A stretch of 64,000 nucleotides of DNA from Brevibacillus laterosporus LMG 15441 (GCF_000219535.2 NZ_CP007806.1:2762501-2826500); one strand, 5' to 3'. Positions 25,766 to 35,551 are shown, counted from the stretch's first letter. Numbers and translations: made by a program. Notes: generated from the letters alone by a model not told the origin.

Positions 25766-26332
25766 ATGACAAAGAAAAATAAGGAGTTGTCACTAGAACA
25801 ACGTGAGGAACTACTCGGGACTTTGAAAGCCCGTTTTGAGAAAAACATGAACCGCCATAAGGGTCTTGAATGGGCTAAAGTACAAGCTAAGCTTGAAGCT
25901 AATACTGAAAAACTGTGGTCGCTCAATGAAATGGAGGGAACTGGCGGTGAACCGGATGTTGTTGGCCATGATAAAAAGACGGGCGAATACATTTTTTATG
26001 ATTGTTCAGCGGAAAGTCCTAAAGGTCGCAGAAGCGTTTGTTACGACCGTGAAGCACTGGAGTCAAGGAAAAAAAACAAACCAGAAAATAACGCTATTGA
26101 TATGGTAACTACCATGGGCATTGAACTTTTAACGGAAGAACAATACCGGGAGCTGCAGAAACTTGAAAATTTCGATATGAAAACGTCGAGCTGGGTGCAA
26201 ACACCTGCTAATATTAGAAAACTCGGTGGGGCGATCTTTTGTGATCGTCGCTACGACACTGTCTTTGTGTACCACAATGGAGCAGAATCCTACTATGCTG
26301 CAAGGGGCTTCCGTGGCTCGCTAAGGGTCTAA
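25766..26332 (+). CDS. DUF4256 family protein
   Basis: 188 residues from the ATG at 25766, chosen for the AAGGGGGAAACTAAT site; an ATG ten codons upstream is also open. Sequence blocks LLGTLKARFEKNMNRHKGLE, WSLNEMEGTGGEPDVVG, YIFYDCSAESPKGRRSVCYD, GIELLTEEQYRELQ and SSWVQTPANIRKLGGAIFCD follow the DUF4256 family closely. The family is cytoplasmic, widespread in bacteria and of unknown function. It stands alone between IS remnants and a pair of terminators. Confidence 0.85.
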   Translation: MTKKNKELSLEQREELLGTLKARFEKNMNRHKGLEWAKVQAKLEANTEKLWSLNEMEGTGGEPDVVGHDKKTGEYIFYDCSAESPKGRRSVCYDREALESRKKNKPENNAIDMVTTMGIELLTEEQYRELQKLENFDMKTSSWVQTPANIRKLGGAIFCDRRYDTVFVYHNGAESYYAARGFRGSLRV

Positions 26333-26483
26333 ATTTTGTATAGACAGCTAAATTTGAATTTGAGAACGGATCACTTGGGGAAAGGCTTTAATTTCATTCT
26401 TCAACTATCGGGTGCTTTAGTGGAATAAGGAGGATCAAAATAATCAATCTTTTTTATAAAAAAACAGGTCTTGAAATTAAAGG

Positions 26484-26530
26484 AAAGCCAACGTTTTGAT
26501 CAAACTTTATTCAAAACGTTGGCTTTTTAT
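26484..26530 (+). terminator. 16-bp stem terminator
   Basis: AAAGCCAACGTTTTGA (26484-26499) and TCAAAACGTTGGCTTT (26511-26526) pair perfectly and are followed by TT. It is followed at 26607-26640 by a second hairpin with the same AAAGCCAAC/GTTGGCTTT base. Confidence 0.85.
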
Positions 26531-26606
26531 ATGCAGTGAAATCAAGAGTTTAGAGTTATTTCCAATCAAACTTTATTATAAATCAACATCTATCTAAAAT
26601 AAAGAC

Positions 26607-26645
26607 AAAGCCAACCGTTAGAAAATATTTGGTTGGCTTTATTTT
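26607..26645 (+). terminator. Second AAAGCCAACC/GGTTGGCTTT terminator
   Basis: 10-bp stem around a 14-base loop, followed by ATTTT. Shares its stem sequence with the hairpin 110 bp upstream, suggesting local duplication. Confidence 0.7.
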
Positions 26646-26827
26646 GATTAATAGTTAATAGTACGGTTTCCAGGTGTAGGATTTTATATCTACTATTAGG
26701 ATATTTCTAATTTAGAACGTTGATAAATTAAAGGTTTAATCGAAAGATCTGTTCCGATCTTTACAAGATATTATTTGACCCTATTATCTCCTACCCCAAA
26801 AATATTGAAAAGAATACTGCACTGCTT

Positions 26828-27073
26828 TTAACTTTCAAGAGTTTCCTCCGAATAAAAGCCTTCTTCCAACAAGACCTTTTGAATTGCAATAGGAATATTA
26901 TCAATCTCTACCTCATTGCAAGTGTTTTGACCCAATATTTGTAGTGATACTCGTTGATTACTAAACGTTTTATAATATAAAGATGTGTATTCATGTGCTT
27001 TTGTATCATTTATGAGTCTATAATATCTGCCTCTATATAAATGTTTCACTTTTTCCTCTTTGTATTTTTCCAT
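26828..27073 (-). CDS. Small hypothetical protein
   Basis: 81 residues; AGGAGG lies 5 bases before the ATG, which supports translation. It begins MEKYKEEKVKHLYRGRYYRL; the YRGRYYRLINDTKAHEYTSL and YYKTFSNQRVSLQIL segments suggest a small beta-rich fold like DUF1653-type domains, but the match is not strong. No TM or signal. It stands alone, followed by no obvious partner. Confidence 0.55.
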   Translation of the reverse strand: MEKYKEEKVKHLYRGRYYRLINDTKAHEYTSLYYKTFSNQRVSLQILGQNTCNEVEIDNIPIAIQKVLLEEGFYSEETLES

Positions 27074-27740
27074 TAGGACCTCCTAATAAAAAGTAAGACG
27101 TTTTTTATTAGAACTATTATTTGAACACATTATACCACAGTCAACTTAAAGTATTATATAGATCAATCGAAAGGAAGCTAAATTTTTTAAATAAAGAACG
27201 TCTGAACATTCCGTCAGGGTAAGCTGGAATCTGGCATACTAGAAACACGTATATAGAGGTGCCCGACATACTGCTAGACTTTTTTCTAAAGTATAAATAC
27301 ACTTCATTACCACCAATCAGACTGATAAATTCACATGGTGTCGAAGGGCCTATACACTTGATGTGCCTACTAGTGCCAATCATCTCAATCACACGTATTA
27401 CGGTTTAATATAGGAAGGATCAAAGGGCCATCTTTTAGAGTTAGCCCTTTTCCTAATTCATTACCATAAATCAAGATTGTCATACTCTCTTAAAATGTTC
27501 ATAATTACTCAATTAACTAAATAGGAGTCATAGACAGTACAAATCGTTTGATGAAAATATTCCTTTTACTCAACCGTTACTGAATCAATCCCTATGTATT
27601 GGGTTTCCGTATGCTCTACGGAAGCGATATTTAAGTAAACATAGCAACAACTATTGTAATGGATACCTTGGATATTGATTAGAAAGGCATAATTTTTCTT
27701 TCTAAAATTTAAAACAAAAAGTTAATCTTTCTCATTATTT
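27074..27740. other. Long intergenic stretch
   Basis: Apart from the promoter region of the small protein at 26.8 kb, I see no gene with a ribosome site. A minus-strand ORF at 27141-27392 is open but has atypical composition and no start signal, so I do not call it. Confidence 0.35.
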
Positions 27741-28004
27741 TTAAGCTTGCTCGTCTTGGCTTGGATATCTCTTTTCGTTAAATTTATAAACAGTAATACC
27801 CAAAAATACAATCATAGCAGCAAAGAAGAAAATGATCCTAGAATCATCACTAAAATTTTCAAAAAATGCTGATTGAATTATTACAATATCGGACAAGCAA
27901 ACAATTAAAAAAGTTTTTATGGCTTCCCAAACATTATGTTTTACTTTGTTCTTAAAAAAGAAAAGACCTGCAACTAAAACGATAGCTTCAAATATAAGAA
28001 TCAT
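27741..28004 (-). CDS. Small membrane protein
   Basis: 87 residues, AGGAGGGCTACT before the ATG. Three hydrophobic segments: ILIFEAIVLVAGLFFF, FLIVCLSDIVIIQSAFF and IIFFFAAMIVFLGITVY, with a charged tail KFNEKRYPSQDEQA. No family recognised. The strong ribosome site and good membrane topology make it a likely real gene. Confidence 0.6.
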   Translation of the reverse strand: MILIFEAIVLVAGLFFFKNKVKHNVWEAIKTFLIVCLSDIVIIQSAFFENFSDDSRIIFFFAAMIVFLGITVYKFNEKRYPSQDEQA

Positions 28005-28174
28005 AGTAGCCCTCCTAAATATATAGATAGGAATATTATGATCCAGAATAATTATTTATTCAAATTATATTATTCTGGCACTTGCATTATTCTTCTACTT
28101 ATTGATAGACGATTAGGAGAGAATTATCCTACTAATTATGCTTAACCCCCGGTAAGCGTAGGAGATGATCTTAG

Positions 28175-28870
28175 CTAATTCAATGGTTGATTCCAATCTA
28201 AACGATTCCACACGCTGTTTGGATGTATGATCAAATTCCGTACAAAACGTGCCATTGTCACAGCACTCTCACTAGTTGTCTGTCCCCACCAGAATTGTCT
28301 TCCTATTAGAAAGCTTGTTCCAAACTCTTGCCAGCTTGAGTATTGTTGTTGAGCAATCCTGGCAACATGTTTTACGAGTTCTAGGACCTCATCATCTGAA
28401 AGGTAGCCAACAAAAGCTCCTATCCGACATAAGTGAGCATATCTACCCCAATCCCACGCAGCAATTCCTGCTAACGGAAGTCTGTCCATATATGCCCTTA
28501 CAATGTAATATTCTCTATATGTCTCACTTGTCTTAGGGATCGACTCAATATAATGTAATTGATCACTCTCAGATAACGTGGAGAGAAAAAACTTCATTTC
28601 ATCAAATGAGTGCCGATGTCCTTCATTTAATAACCATTGGAGCGATTGAAGTAAATCTTCCTTGTTCTCAATTCCCCAATCTCGCGCCAAGGAATGTTTA
28701 TGTATTCGTATATTTTCCTTACTCTTGTTCAGCTTATAATTATCTTTGAGTTTAAGACCATTCATTTCATTCATCACAGCCGCTAGCCCATAGCACCATA
28801 ATGTAATCTTACTCGCGGGATTTGTTAGAGTAGTATTCGTTGTCATGATTTGGTTCATCCCTTCACTCAT
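28175..28870 (-). CDS. DUF1266 domain protein
   Basis: 231 residues. The C-terminal half contains GIAAWDWGRYAHLCRIGAFV, GYLSDDEVLELVKHVARIAQ and SWQEFGTSFLIGRQFWWG, characteristic of DUF1266 (A-W-D-x-x-R...G...W...G...Y/F..GR..W). Function unknown. Its start overlaps the end of the J-domain/TPR gene by 8 bp; this gene pair recurs in Firmicutes. No signal peptide, so presumably cytoplasmic. The overlap suggests translational coupling, as the ATG has no clear ribosome site. Confidence 0.75.
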   Translation of the reverse strand: MSEGMNQIMTTNTTLTNPASKITLWCYGLAAVMNEMNGLKLKDNYKLNKSKENIRIHKHSLARDWGIENKEDLLQSLQWLLNEGHRHSFDEMKFFLSTLSESDQLHYIESIPKTSETYREYYIVRAYMDRLPLAGIAAWDWGRYAHLCRIGAFVGYLSDDEVLELVKHVARIAQQQYSSWQEFGTSFLIGRQFWWGQTTSESAVTMARFVRNLIIHPNSVWNRLDWNQPLN

Positions 28871-31433
28871 TGTCGTCTTGTATGTAGTGGAAATCTTCTA
28901 TTTCGTCTACATCTTGATGCTCTAGATAGATGTTTTCAGGTATTTTTACAGACTTCAATTTAATTTTGAACAGACCCCAAAGAACCCTCTTACCATTAAC
29001 ATGATGTTGAATTTGCTCATACCACAATTGATAATCCTTATCTTCTGGATCGTCCAGACATGCTTGCTCAGCATAAACTAGGGCCTTTTCCATATTCTTT
29101 GTTTGATAATATGCCAAGCTTAAGTAAATGTTAATGTAGTTCCGATGACCTGATTTGTAGGCTTGTTCCAAATGAGTAAGACTTTCCTTACATAATCCCT
29201 CGTGAAAATAAGCAACGCCTGAATAAAACTGAACTAATGGTACAAAATTGCCTTTCTTACTATGCAGTTTGATATATTTTTCCGTCAAAATCAGTGCATT
29301 CCTCCAAGATTTGGCGTTCAATAGAAATCGGATACCTTCAAGCAGTACCCATTGCATATCTGATTCTTCACATTTTATTAATCGAACTAGTAATTTATCA
29401 ATTCTCTTAAATTCGCTTTTGTTCCATTCCTTTAATAAAACATATAGCGCTCTTTGAGAAGGGTAATAATCATCTGGAAATAGTTCTGACCCTTTACAGT
29501 AGACTTCCTTGGCAGCGTTATAATCTCCTATTGCTCGATAAATATCACCTTCTATTACATATCCGTTAGAATCTTCAGGGTGATGCTCTTTACATTTTTG
29601 AATAGCTTCTAAAGCAGACTCAAAATCATTATTCTTATAGTGAGCTGTCGCTAGATAATAGTAGGTATACTTGTCATGTCCCCATGCTAGTGCCCTAGAC
29701 AGACACTCTGATGCTTCTTCATACTGTTGAAGTTGAAAATGACACATGCCTTTTCGATACCAAGCATCTTCCGATTGATATTCATGTTCTAACATGACGG
29801 CATGGTCTTGTATTGCTTCTCTATAATTTTTTAATCTATAATGGCAAATCCCTCTGTATACATAAGGTTTCCAATTCAAAGGATTAACTTCAATAGCCCG
29901 ATCGGCAAAATATATTCCTATAGCCCAATCCTTAATCATTTGATGAGCATTAGATAAAAGACTTAGAACTCGAGTATCATCCGGTTTGATTTTTAGTGCC
30001 TCAGACAACTTGCTGATCGCGCCTTTACCATTTTTCAATTTTAAATGAGCGATCCCGTGTTCAACGAGAATATCAAAGCCATTAAGACCTTCTCCTTGAG
30101 CAAGATCGAATGCTTTATTAAATATCTTCAAGCATTCCTTCAGTTGGCCTTGTTTGGACAAAGCTTTCCCCCACAGCAAAAACATATCAGAATGAAGCGT
30201 GCTAAGCGATTGGATCTCTCTGATCGTCTGACAGCATTCTTGATACAATTCTAAGTCATAATAAAGTTGTGCCAATGTGAGCTTTAATTCGATATTGCTC
30301 GGGGAACATGCTACTTCATTTAGGGTGTTTTCCAAGAGTAGCTTGTTTACTTTATACAACCAAATTCTTGAGTCTAAATCGTACGGATGTTTCTCAATTG
30401 TAATCTCAAACAGTATTTTCGCCTCAAATAATCTATTATACGATAAATAACAACGGGCTAACCCGTTCATTGCTTGTAGGTGATCAGGCATTTGCTCCAA
30501 TATATATTGGTAATCCGAGAACGCTTGATTCATGTCACCAGTCTCAAAAGTCAGTTTGGCACGATTAATAAATCCGTCTATGTCAGCGGGGTAAATATCA
30601 ATAAGCTTGTTAAAAGTGTCGATTGCTTGTTCATTTTCGCCGACGCGAACAAAATATGTCCCTAGCAATCTCAATAAATCAGGGTCATTTGTGTATAACT
30701 TCTGTGCAGCTAACAAACACTCGTAGGAATAATCTAAATTATTGCTAGTTAGTGCAACATGAGCGTCGTCTCGGTACTCGATAAAGTTATCCATATCGGC
30801 GTCTTTCGGAAAAAATTCATAGCGTAATCCCCAAGTTTTGGTCACTTTCTCCAATAAGTGATCGATGAAATTTTCTGGATAGGATTCATATAATTGTATT
30901 TCTTGTTCCTTCCACATGAAAACCTCGTTGAACAACACCCATACCGGCTGAGGTAAAAAATAATTGTCTTGTAAGAAAGTCAGCACACGCCCGCTTAGTA
31001 ATTTTTTTAAGCTAGGCTGCCAGTCTTGTTTAGTATTCAGTAAATCTTTCCACAGAGATATATTAATTCGATTGGATGGACTATTATATAAAGCTTCCAT
31101 TTGCTTCATAAAAAGGTTGCTAGCAGCATCAACACTAAGATTTCTCATTTCAGTAGATAGATAAGAGAAAGCGGATTCATGAATGGGTGTGGCATTCTTT
31201 ATTGTTACGAGTTCTGATTCACAATCCTTTACTGTCTGATTAGCTAGGAAAGGTTGCTTTTCTTCTCTATAATAATTTACTTTATGTAGTGCTTGTTCAT
31301 ATGCTTTTCGTAAGTTTTGAAATCCTTCTTGATTGCGTTCAGGATGATAAGATTTTAATTTATTAGCGTAGGCCTGTTTAATTACTTTTCTTTCAAGTGT
31401 AGGTGAGATTCCTAATAGTTCCCATATGTTCAT
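28863..31433 (-). CDS. J-domain/TPR protein with HPE in place of HPD
   Basis: 856 residues; AAGGAG site 8 bases before ATG. Residues 1-50 form a short J-like domain (MNIWELLGISPTLERKVIKQ, AYANKLKSYHPERNQEGF): the HPD tripeptide is HPE, seen in a subgroup of atypical J-proteins. The rest (about 210-820) is at least a dozen TPR repeats, for example YFVRVGENEQAIDTFNKLID, SLYNRLFEAKILFEI and GICHYRLKNYREAIQDHAVM. Such proteins are scaffolds; HPE may prevent classical Hsp70 activation. It is the first gene of a two-gene operon with DUF1266. Confidence 0.8.
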   Translation of the reverse strand: MNIWELLGISPTLERKVIKQAYANKLKSYHPERNQEGFQNLRKAYEQALHKVNYYREEKQPFLANQTVKDCESELVTIKNATPIHESAFSYLSTEMRNLSVDAASNLFMKQMEALYNSPSNRINISLWKDLLNTKQDWQPSLKKLLSGRVLTFLQDNYFLPQPVWVLFNEVFMWKEQEIQLYESYPENFIDHLLEKVTKTWGLRYEFFPKDADMDNFIEYRDDAHVALTSNNLDYSYECLLAAQKLYTNDPDLLRLLGTYFVRVGENEQAIDTFNKLIDIYPADIDGFINRAKLTFETGDMNQAFSDYQYILEQMPDHLQAMNGLARCYLSYNRLFEAKILFEITIEKHPYDLDSRIWLYKVNKLLLENTLNEVACSPSNIELKLTLAQLYYDLELYQECCQTIREIQSLSTLHSDMFLLWGKALSKQGQLKECLKIFNKAFDLAQGEGLNGFDILVEHGIAHLKLKNGKGAISKLSEALKIKPDDTRVLSLLSNAHQMIKDWAIGIYFADRAIEVNPLNWKPYVYRGICHYRLKNYREAIQDHAVMLEHEYQSEDAWYRKGMCHFQLQQYEEASECLSRALAWGHDKYTYYYLATAHYKNNDFESALEAIQKCKEHHPEDSNGYVIEGDIYRAIGDYNAAKEVYCKGSELFPDDYYPSQRALYVLLKEWNKSEFKRIDKLLVRLIKCEESDMQWVLLEGIRFLLNAKSWRNALILTEKYIKLHSKKGNFVPLVQFYSGVAYFHEGLCKESLTHLEQAYKSGHRNYINIYLSLAYYQTKNMEKALVYAEQACLDDPEDKDYQLWYEQIQHHVNGKRVLWGLFKIKLKSVKIPENIYLEHQDVDEIEDFHYIQDDNE

Positions 31434-31560
31434 GTAACGATCTCCTTGGAATTTAGATATTAAATAGGTAAAACGATCAGTAATGAGTACCTTATATAAA
31501 TCGGAATATTATCTGATCGATTACATTTCTTTATGTACTCTGTCATGTAGGTTTAGTTAG

Positions 31561-31841
31561 ATGATAGTAAGGATGCAGGTACGTGGTATTTTTGGATCAC
31601 TTATCCAATTCAATACAGAAGGATTGGAATTTGCTATGACGGCTCTATTTGCTGTTATTTTCATTGAAAAGTGGTTGAAAGAGGAAAAACATTATAGTTC
31701 TCTAATAGGGATTGGGATGTCAATTGTCTGCCTTATTATTTTTGGTGAAAACAATTTCATTATCCCTGCAATGATTGCAATTTTAGGGCTACTTACTTAA
31801 CTAGAAAGTTATTAGAGAAAGAAGAGGTTCAAACGATATGA
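31561..31841 (+). pseudogene. azlC: AzlC C-terminal remnant
   Basis: Reads GSLIQFNTEGLEFAMTALFA then VIFIEKWLKEEKHYSSLIGI, the last third of AzlC, the large subunit of the branched-chain amino acid exporter. The N-terminal TM segments are missing. Near 31795 the frame stops early, and the expected C-terminus [12 protein letters not shown] appears in another frame, ending in a TGA that overlaps the azlD ATG. So it is both 5' truncated and frameshifted. Confidence 0.7.
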
Positions 31842-32182
31842 CAATGCATTTAACCGAGGAAATTATTACGATTACGATGGTTGTTTTAGGTACTATGCTG
31901 ACAAGGTTTTTTCCATTTATTGTTTTTGCATCAGGTAAAGCTACACCGAAGTATGTACAGTATTTAGGTAAAGCTCTACCTTCAGCAATAATTGGACTTC
32001 TGGTCATTTATTGTTTTAAAAATGTGAGTTTACTTTCTGGAAGTCATGGAATCCCTGAATTTATTGCAGTGGCTGTAGTTGCAATGCTTCACATTTGGAG
32101 GAGAAACATGCTCCTCTCTATAGCGGGGGGAACAATTATCTATATGATTTTGGTTCAAATGTTTTTTAATCAATTTTATTGA
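31838..32182 (+). CDS. azlD: AzlD branched-chain amino acid exporter subunit
   Basis: 114 residues; GAAGAGG site upstream. Four hydrophobic segments with the AzlD signature [18 protein letters not shown] and [20 protein letters not shown]. AzlD pairs with AzlC to export branched-chain amino acids and analogues such as 4-azaleucine. It is intact, but its partner azlC is decayed, so it is probably non-functional unless an AzlC is encoded elsewhere. The ATGA overlap with azlC shows the former operon. Confidence 0.85.
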   Translation: MTMHLTEEIITITMVVLGTMLTRFFPFIVFASGKATPKYVQYLGKALPSAIIGLLVIYCFKNVSLLSGSHGIPEFIAVAVVAMLHIWRRNMLLSIAGGTIIYMILVQMFFNQFY

Positions 32183-32265
32183 ACCTTATGACCAAGATTA
32201 AGTGGTGCAAGGGCTATAATGCGATGATCCCCGTCAGCATAATTGCAAAAGTTTTATTTCTCATG

Positions 32266-32935
32266 TCAGTCTTCCTCTCTTGTGTTTGATAGATAATCTT
32301 GAATTACCTCGATAATCGAAGTGGCAATGCGATATTGAAAATCTTCTTTCAACAGTTTTTGCTCCTCCATCGGATTCGTTACATACCCTACTTCAAGCAG
32401 TACTGCCGGCATTTCCGTGTCTTTGACAACGAAAAAATCCTCCTTTTTCACCCCTCTATCGTGAAATCCGGTCGCTTCTATCACGTGCCTTTTGTATGCT
32501 CTCAGCAAACGGAAAAGATTCGGGACGATAAAAGTACGTTTCTGTACCCGAAACAGTGGAATCTGTATACGTATTCCCATGGATGGAAAGAAACAAATCT
32601 GCGCCCATCTGATTGGCAAATTCCGGTCTCTTTCGATCAATCGAGGATAAAAAGCTGTCATCGCTTCTGGTCAAGTACACCTTCATGCGCGAATCTTGCT
32701 CCGATAACTCCTTTACCTTTCGTGCCAGTTGCAGAGTAAAGTCCTTTTCAGCTTGACCACTGACGCTCTTTGCGCCATGATCTTTTCCACCGTGCCCCGG
32801 GTCAATGACAATCTTGTAGACTGGTGTATTGGCATAGCTTTTGTTTACATAACTGTCGCTTGCATCGCTGTTGTTTAGGTTGCTGTATAATAACCCAACG
32901 CTATGCCCCTTCCGTATAAAAAGTCCTACCGCGTT
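32266..32935 (-). pseudogene. N-acetylmuramoyl-L-alanine amidase, frameshifted
   Basis: The Amidase_3 fold is recognisable: PVYKIVIDPGHGGKDHGAKS (Zn His), YLTRSDDSF, FANQMGADLFLSIHGN (Zn His), GTETYFYRPES, then a frameshift near 32540 and the C-terminal GVKKEDFFVVKDTEMPAVLL, EVGYVTNPMEEQKLL (catalytic Glu). No start codon is found upstream: a TAA precedes VNAVGLFIRKG. Intact relatives cleave the peptide cross-link from glycan in the cell wall, often during sporulation or germination. Confidence 0.75.
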
Positions 32936-32954
32936 TACTTATGTTCTTGCATAG

Positions 32955-33017
32955 AAAAAAGCCCATTTGTTGCGGAAAAGCCACCTCATGTAAGGAGCTA
33001 ATGTCAAACAAATGAGC
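32955..33017 (-). terminator. Terminator of the Cys-rich peptide operon
   Basis: On the minus strand GCTCATTTGTTTG pairs with CAACAAATGGGC across a 30-base loop and is followed by TTTTTT. It closes the operon after the ABC transporter gene. Confidence 0.6.
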
Positions 33018-33098
33018 TAATCAGGAATTTAGGTTACATTTTTACTTTGAGAAAATAACATCTCTTTTGGGTTATTTCAAATCATATACTAAGCGTAC

Positions 33099-34922
33099 TT
33101 ACACTGTCGCATGCTCAACTTCCGCATACCATTGTGCTTGCGACCGGAACATCTCTGCATACTCCCCATTTCTTTGCATCAGCTCCTCATGATTGCCTTC
33201 TTCAACGAGTTTGCCGTCCTTAAGAACCAAAATCCGATCAACATTTTTACAGCTTCCAAGCCTGTGAGTGATGAAAATAGCGGTTTTATTATCTGTAATC
33301 TCAATAAATTTTTCTAGAAGCTGTGCTTCAGCAATCGGATCTAATGCAGCTGTTGGCTCATCGAGAATAATAACCTCGGCTGGCTTAAACAATGCTCTGC
33401 TCAAAGCAATTTTTTGCCACTGGCCTCCTGAAATATCTTGTCCTCCAGCAAAGGATGTACCCAATTCAGTCTCGTAGCCTTTTGACAGTTGATTAATGAC
33501 TTCATCGGCGCCTGTTTGATTGGTTGCACTCTTTAACCGCTCTTGATTATTAATATGTTGCACATCAGCTATCCCAATATTTTCTTTAACTGTTAGGTTA
33601 TAGGTTACGAAATCTTGGAAAATAGCACTAATAATGTGTCTCATAGATACATGCTTAATATTGTGCTGATCATAATAAACATTGCCTCCAGATACTTTGT
33701 AGAGTCCGACTAAACATTTGATTAACGTACTCTTACCCGCACCATTTTTACCTACAATAGCAATCTTTTCGCCTTTATTAATCTGAAACGAAATATTATG
33801 TAACGCTGGTTTTGTACGATTAGGAAAAGTAAAAGTCAGATTCTCGACCCGGATCCTTTCCTTTAGAGAAAATGTATGATCAATCGCCAGCTCCTGCTCT
33901 TCCTCTTCTAGTTCCATAAAATCAAAGAAATCCTTAATATAAAGAGTTTCGTTATATAGCTGCCCTAAATTATAGGCAATGAATTGAATAAGTGATATGG
34001 CTGAGCTAATGGCCTGTGATATTGATACATAGTCACCAATGGTTAGTTTCCCTTGACTTCCGAACCAAAGGAGCACAGCTATAAAAGCTGTTTCTGCTAA
34101 GCTATTTATCCCGCCTTTCCCAAGTTCAGCCGAAACACTTTTTTTACGAAGCCGGTAAACTGAATCCTCATATTTCCAATAGGTATTTCCCCATTTTTCT
34201 TGTAAGTATTTTGTATGACCAAAAATACGTAATTCCTTAGCCGTATCACGTTCAATTAACAGGCGATACAAATAGAAAATTAAACGATTGGTGCTTGTGA
34301 ACTCCCGAGCTTGCGTATATTGCTTTTTACCAAGCCAGGTAGTGATGATAATCGGCGGAAGTACCAGCAATAAAATACAGGCAAATAGAATCCAATGTAG
34401 CTGAACTAGAATATACAAATAGCCTATTAAGGTTATTACATTTTTTACGACATCTAATACAGAGAAGCTCATTTTAAGACCTCGAGCTCCTATACCAGCC
34501 GAGGCTCTATGTAGGTAATTATAATTTTCTGGATTTTCAAAGAAAAGTAGTGGCAGCTTAGAGGATTTTTCAATGATCAGCTTGTCAAAATAATAGCTTA
34601 CCCTTTGAGACATGCGTAATCGTATCAAATCATCAAGATTATTTATTAAAAGCCCAACAACAACTAGCCCCATCTGTAAAACTAGAAGAAACACTCCTTC
34701 TGTAAGGTCGGCGTTCTTATTAATGATATCCATCGTCGTATTGACCAATGTTTTGGTTAGATAGATTTGTAGAAGAGGGATGACTGCTTTAATGATAGCC
34801 ATTGAAATCGTTGCGATCATTAAAAGGGAGGTACACTTCCATATTAAAGGAAAGACCTTTTTCGTACACTGCAATGAAAATAAAATGCCCCAATCCTTTT
34901 TCTCAGAACGCGATGAAGACAT
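33099..34922 (-). CDS. ABC transporter with fused permease and ATPase
   Basis: 607 residues. The N-terminal 320 residues carry six TM helices (TSLLMIATISMAIIKAVIPL, WILFACILLLVLPPIIITTW and others). The ATPase has Walker A VGKNGAGKSTLIKCL, Q-loop AIFQDF, signature DISGGQWQKIALSRAL, Walker B AEVIILDEPTAALDP and the H-loop FITHRL. It is an export-type half-transporter that dimerises. There is no N-terminal C39 peptidase domain, agreeing with the leaderless look of the neighbouring peptides. It is the last gene of the operon and would export the peptides and/or give immunity. Confidence 0.88.
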   Translation of the reverse strand: MSSSRSEKKDWGILFSLQCTKKVFPLIWKCTSLLMIATISMAIIKAVIPLLQIYLTKTLVNTTMDIINKNADLTEGVFLLVLQMGLVVVGLLINNLDDLIRLRMSQRVSYYFDKLIIEKSSKLPLLFFENPENYNYLHRASAGIGARGLKMSFSVLDVVKNVITLIGYLYILVQLHWILFACILLLVLPPIIITTWLGKKQYTQAREFTSTNRLIFYLYRLLIERDTAKELRIFGHTKYLQEKWGNTYWKYEDSVYRLRKKSVSAELGKGGINSLAETAFIAVLLWFGSQGKLTIGDYVSISQAISSAISLIQFIAYNLGQLYNETLYIKDFFDFMELEEEEQELAIDHTFSLKERIRVENLTFTFPNRTKPALHNISFQINKGEKIAIVGKNGAGKSTLIKCLVGLYKVSGGNVYYDQHNIKHVSMRHIISAIFQDFVTYNLTVKENIGIADVQHINNQERLKSATNQTGADEVINQLSKGYETELGTSFAGGQDISGGQWQKIALSRALFKPAEVIILDEPTAALDPIAEAQLLEKFIEITDNKTAIFITHRLGSCKNVDRILVLKDGKLVEEGNHEELMQRNGEYAEMFRSQAQWYAEVEHATV

Positions 34923-34960
34923 ACAGTCACCTCTTTCCTATTACATTATGGAAATGAAAG

Positions 34961-34984
34961 CTCCCTATCAAGAATGATAGGGAG
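34961..34984 (-). terminator. Hairpin between peptide genes and ABC gene
   Basis: CTCCCTATCA and TGATAGGGAG form a perfect 10-bp stem with a 4-base loop. Only CTTTCATTT follows, so it probably attenuates transcription into the ABC gene or protects the 3' end of the peptide mRNA. Confidence 0.6.
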
Positions 34985-35004
34985 TCTCCACTATAGGTTA
35001 TTAT

Positions 35005-35178
35005 CTAGCAACAACCTGCGTAATAACTTTGATCCCAATAGCAATCTGTTGTACTACCGCTTTTGCAACGTACGTAAACATGTCTCCATTTATTTGTTTT
35101 GTTACCGCATTTTACTGAATCGCATGTGTAATTATCATTGCAGCTTCCAATTGCACTCCATCCTGAAGGGCATCCCAT
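35005..35178 (-). CDS. 8-Cys bacteriocin-like peptide 1
   Basis: 57 residues, starting MGCPSGWSAIGSCNDNYTC and ending DQSYYAGCC. Eight cysteines (positions 3, 13, 19, 24, 38, 46, 56, 57). AAGGAGG lies 8 bases before the ATG. No signal peptide or GG leader is present. The core KWRHVYVRC...G...DC resembles, from memory, the defensin-like bacteriocin laterosporulin of Brevibacillus (M-Y-R-H-V-Y-x-x-C-x-x-G), which has six cysteines. It is nearly identical to peptide 2. Probably an antimicrobial peptide with up to four disulfides. Confidence 0.8.
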   Translation of the reverse strand: MGCPSGWSAIGSCNDNYTCDSVKCGNKTNKWRHVYVRCKSGSTTDCYWDQSYYAGCC

Positions 35179-35189
35179 ATCTAATACCT

Positions 35190-35300
35190 CCTTTAAATTT
35201 ACACCTCATAGAATTCCATCATCGTTTCGTTCCGTGTAAAGCTGGTATGTACATCCCTTTTTTATTACAGGAAATCGAATATTAGGAAAACATATCTATC
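35190..35300 (-). pseudogene. Duplicated 3' end of the DUF6941-like gene
   Basis: The stretch between peptides 1 and 2 contains, in the same order, motifs of the 3' end of the gene at 35.80-36.20 kb: cctca.agaat, taaagc.ggtatgta.a.ccctt and tacaggaaatcgaatatt. The coding frame is broken. It shows that a unit (end of that gene plus a peptide gene) was tandemly duplicated. Confidence 0.65.
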
Positions 35301-35374
35301 GGTGAAAGCATTCATTTTTCCTAAAATTCTAAAATAGAGGGATTACTTCCTATCAACCAGCTTTACTTTGCTAC

Positions 35375-35551
35375 TTAGCAGCAACCTGCGTAGTAACTTT
35401 GATCCCAATAACAATCTGTTGTGCTCCCTTTTTGGCAACGTACGTAAACATGTCTCCATTTATTTGTTTTGTTACCGCATTTTACTGAGTCGCACGTGTA
35501 ATTATCATTGCAACTTCCAATTGCAGTCCAATCATTTGAAGGGCATCCCAT
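35375..35551 (-). CDS. 8-Cys bacteriocin-like peptide 2
   Basis: 58 residues: MGCPSNDWTAIGSCNDNY... with one residue inserted near position 6 relative to peptide 1, then the same NKTNKWRHVYVRC and CYWDQSYYAGCC. The ATG at 35551 is the start: an in-frame GTG three codons upstream is part of the AAGGAGGTG ribosome site, and peptide 1 lacks it. All eight cysteines are conserved. Confidence 0.8.
   Translation of the reverse strand: MGCPSNDWTAIGSCNDNYTCDSVKCGNKTNKWRHVYVRCQKGSTTDCYWDQSYYAGCC

Noticed and set aside
27141-27392. 83-codon minus-strand ORF
   Set aside because: No ribosome site, odd composition and no recognisable domain.
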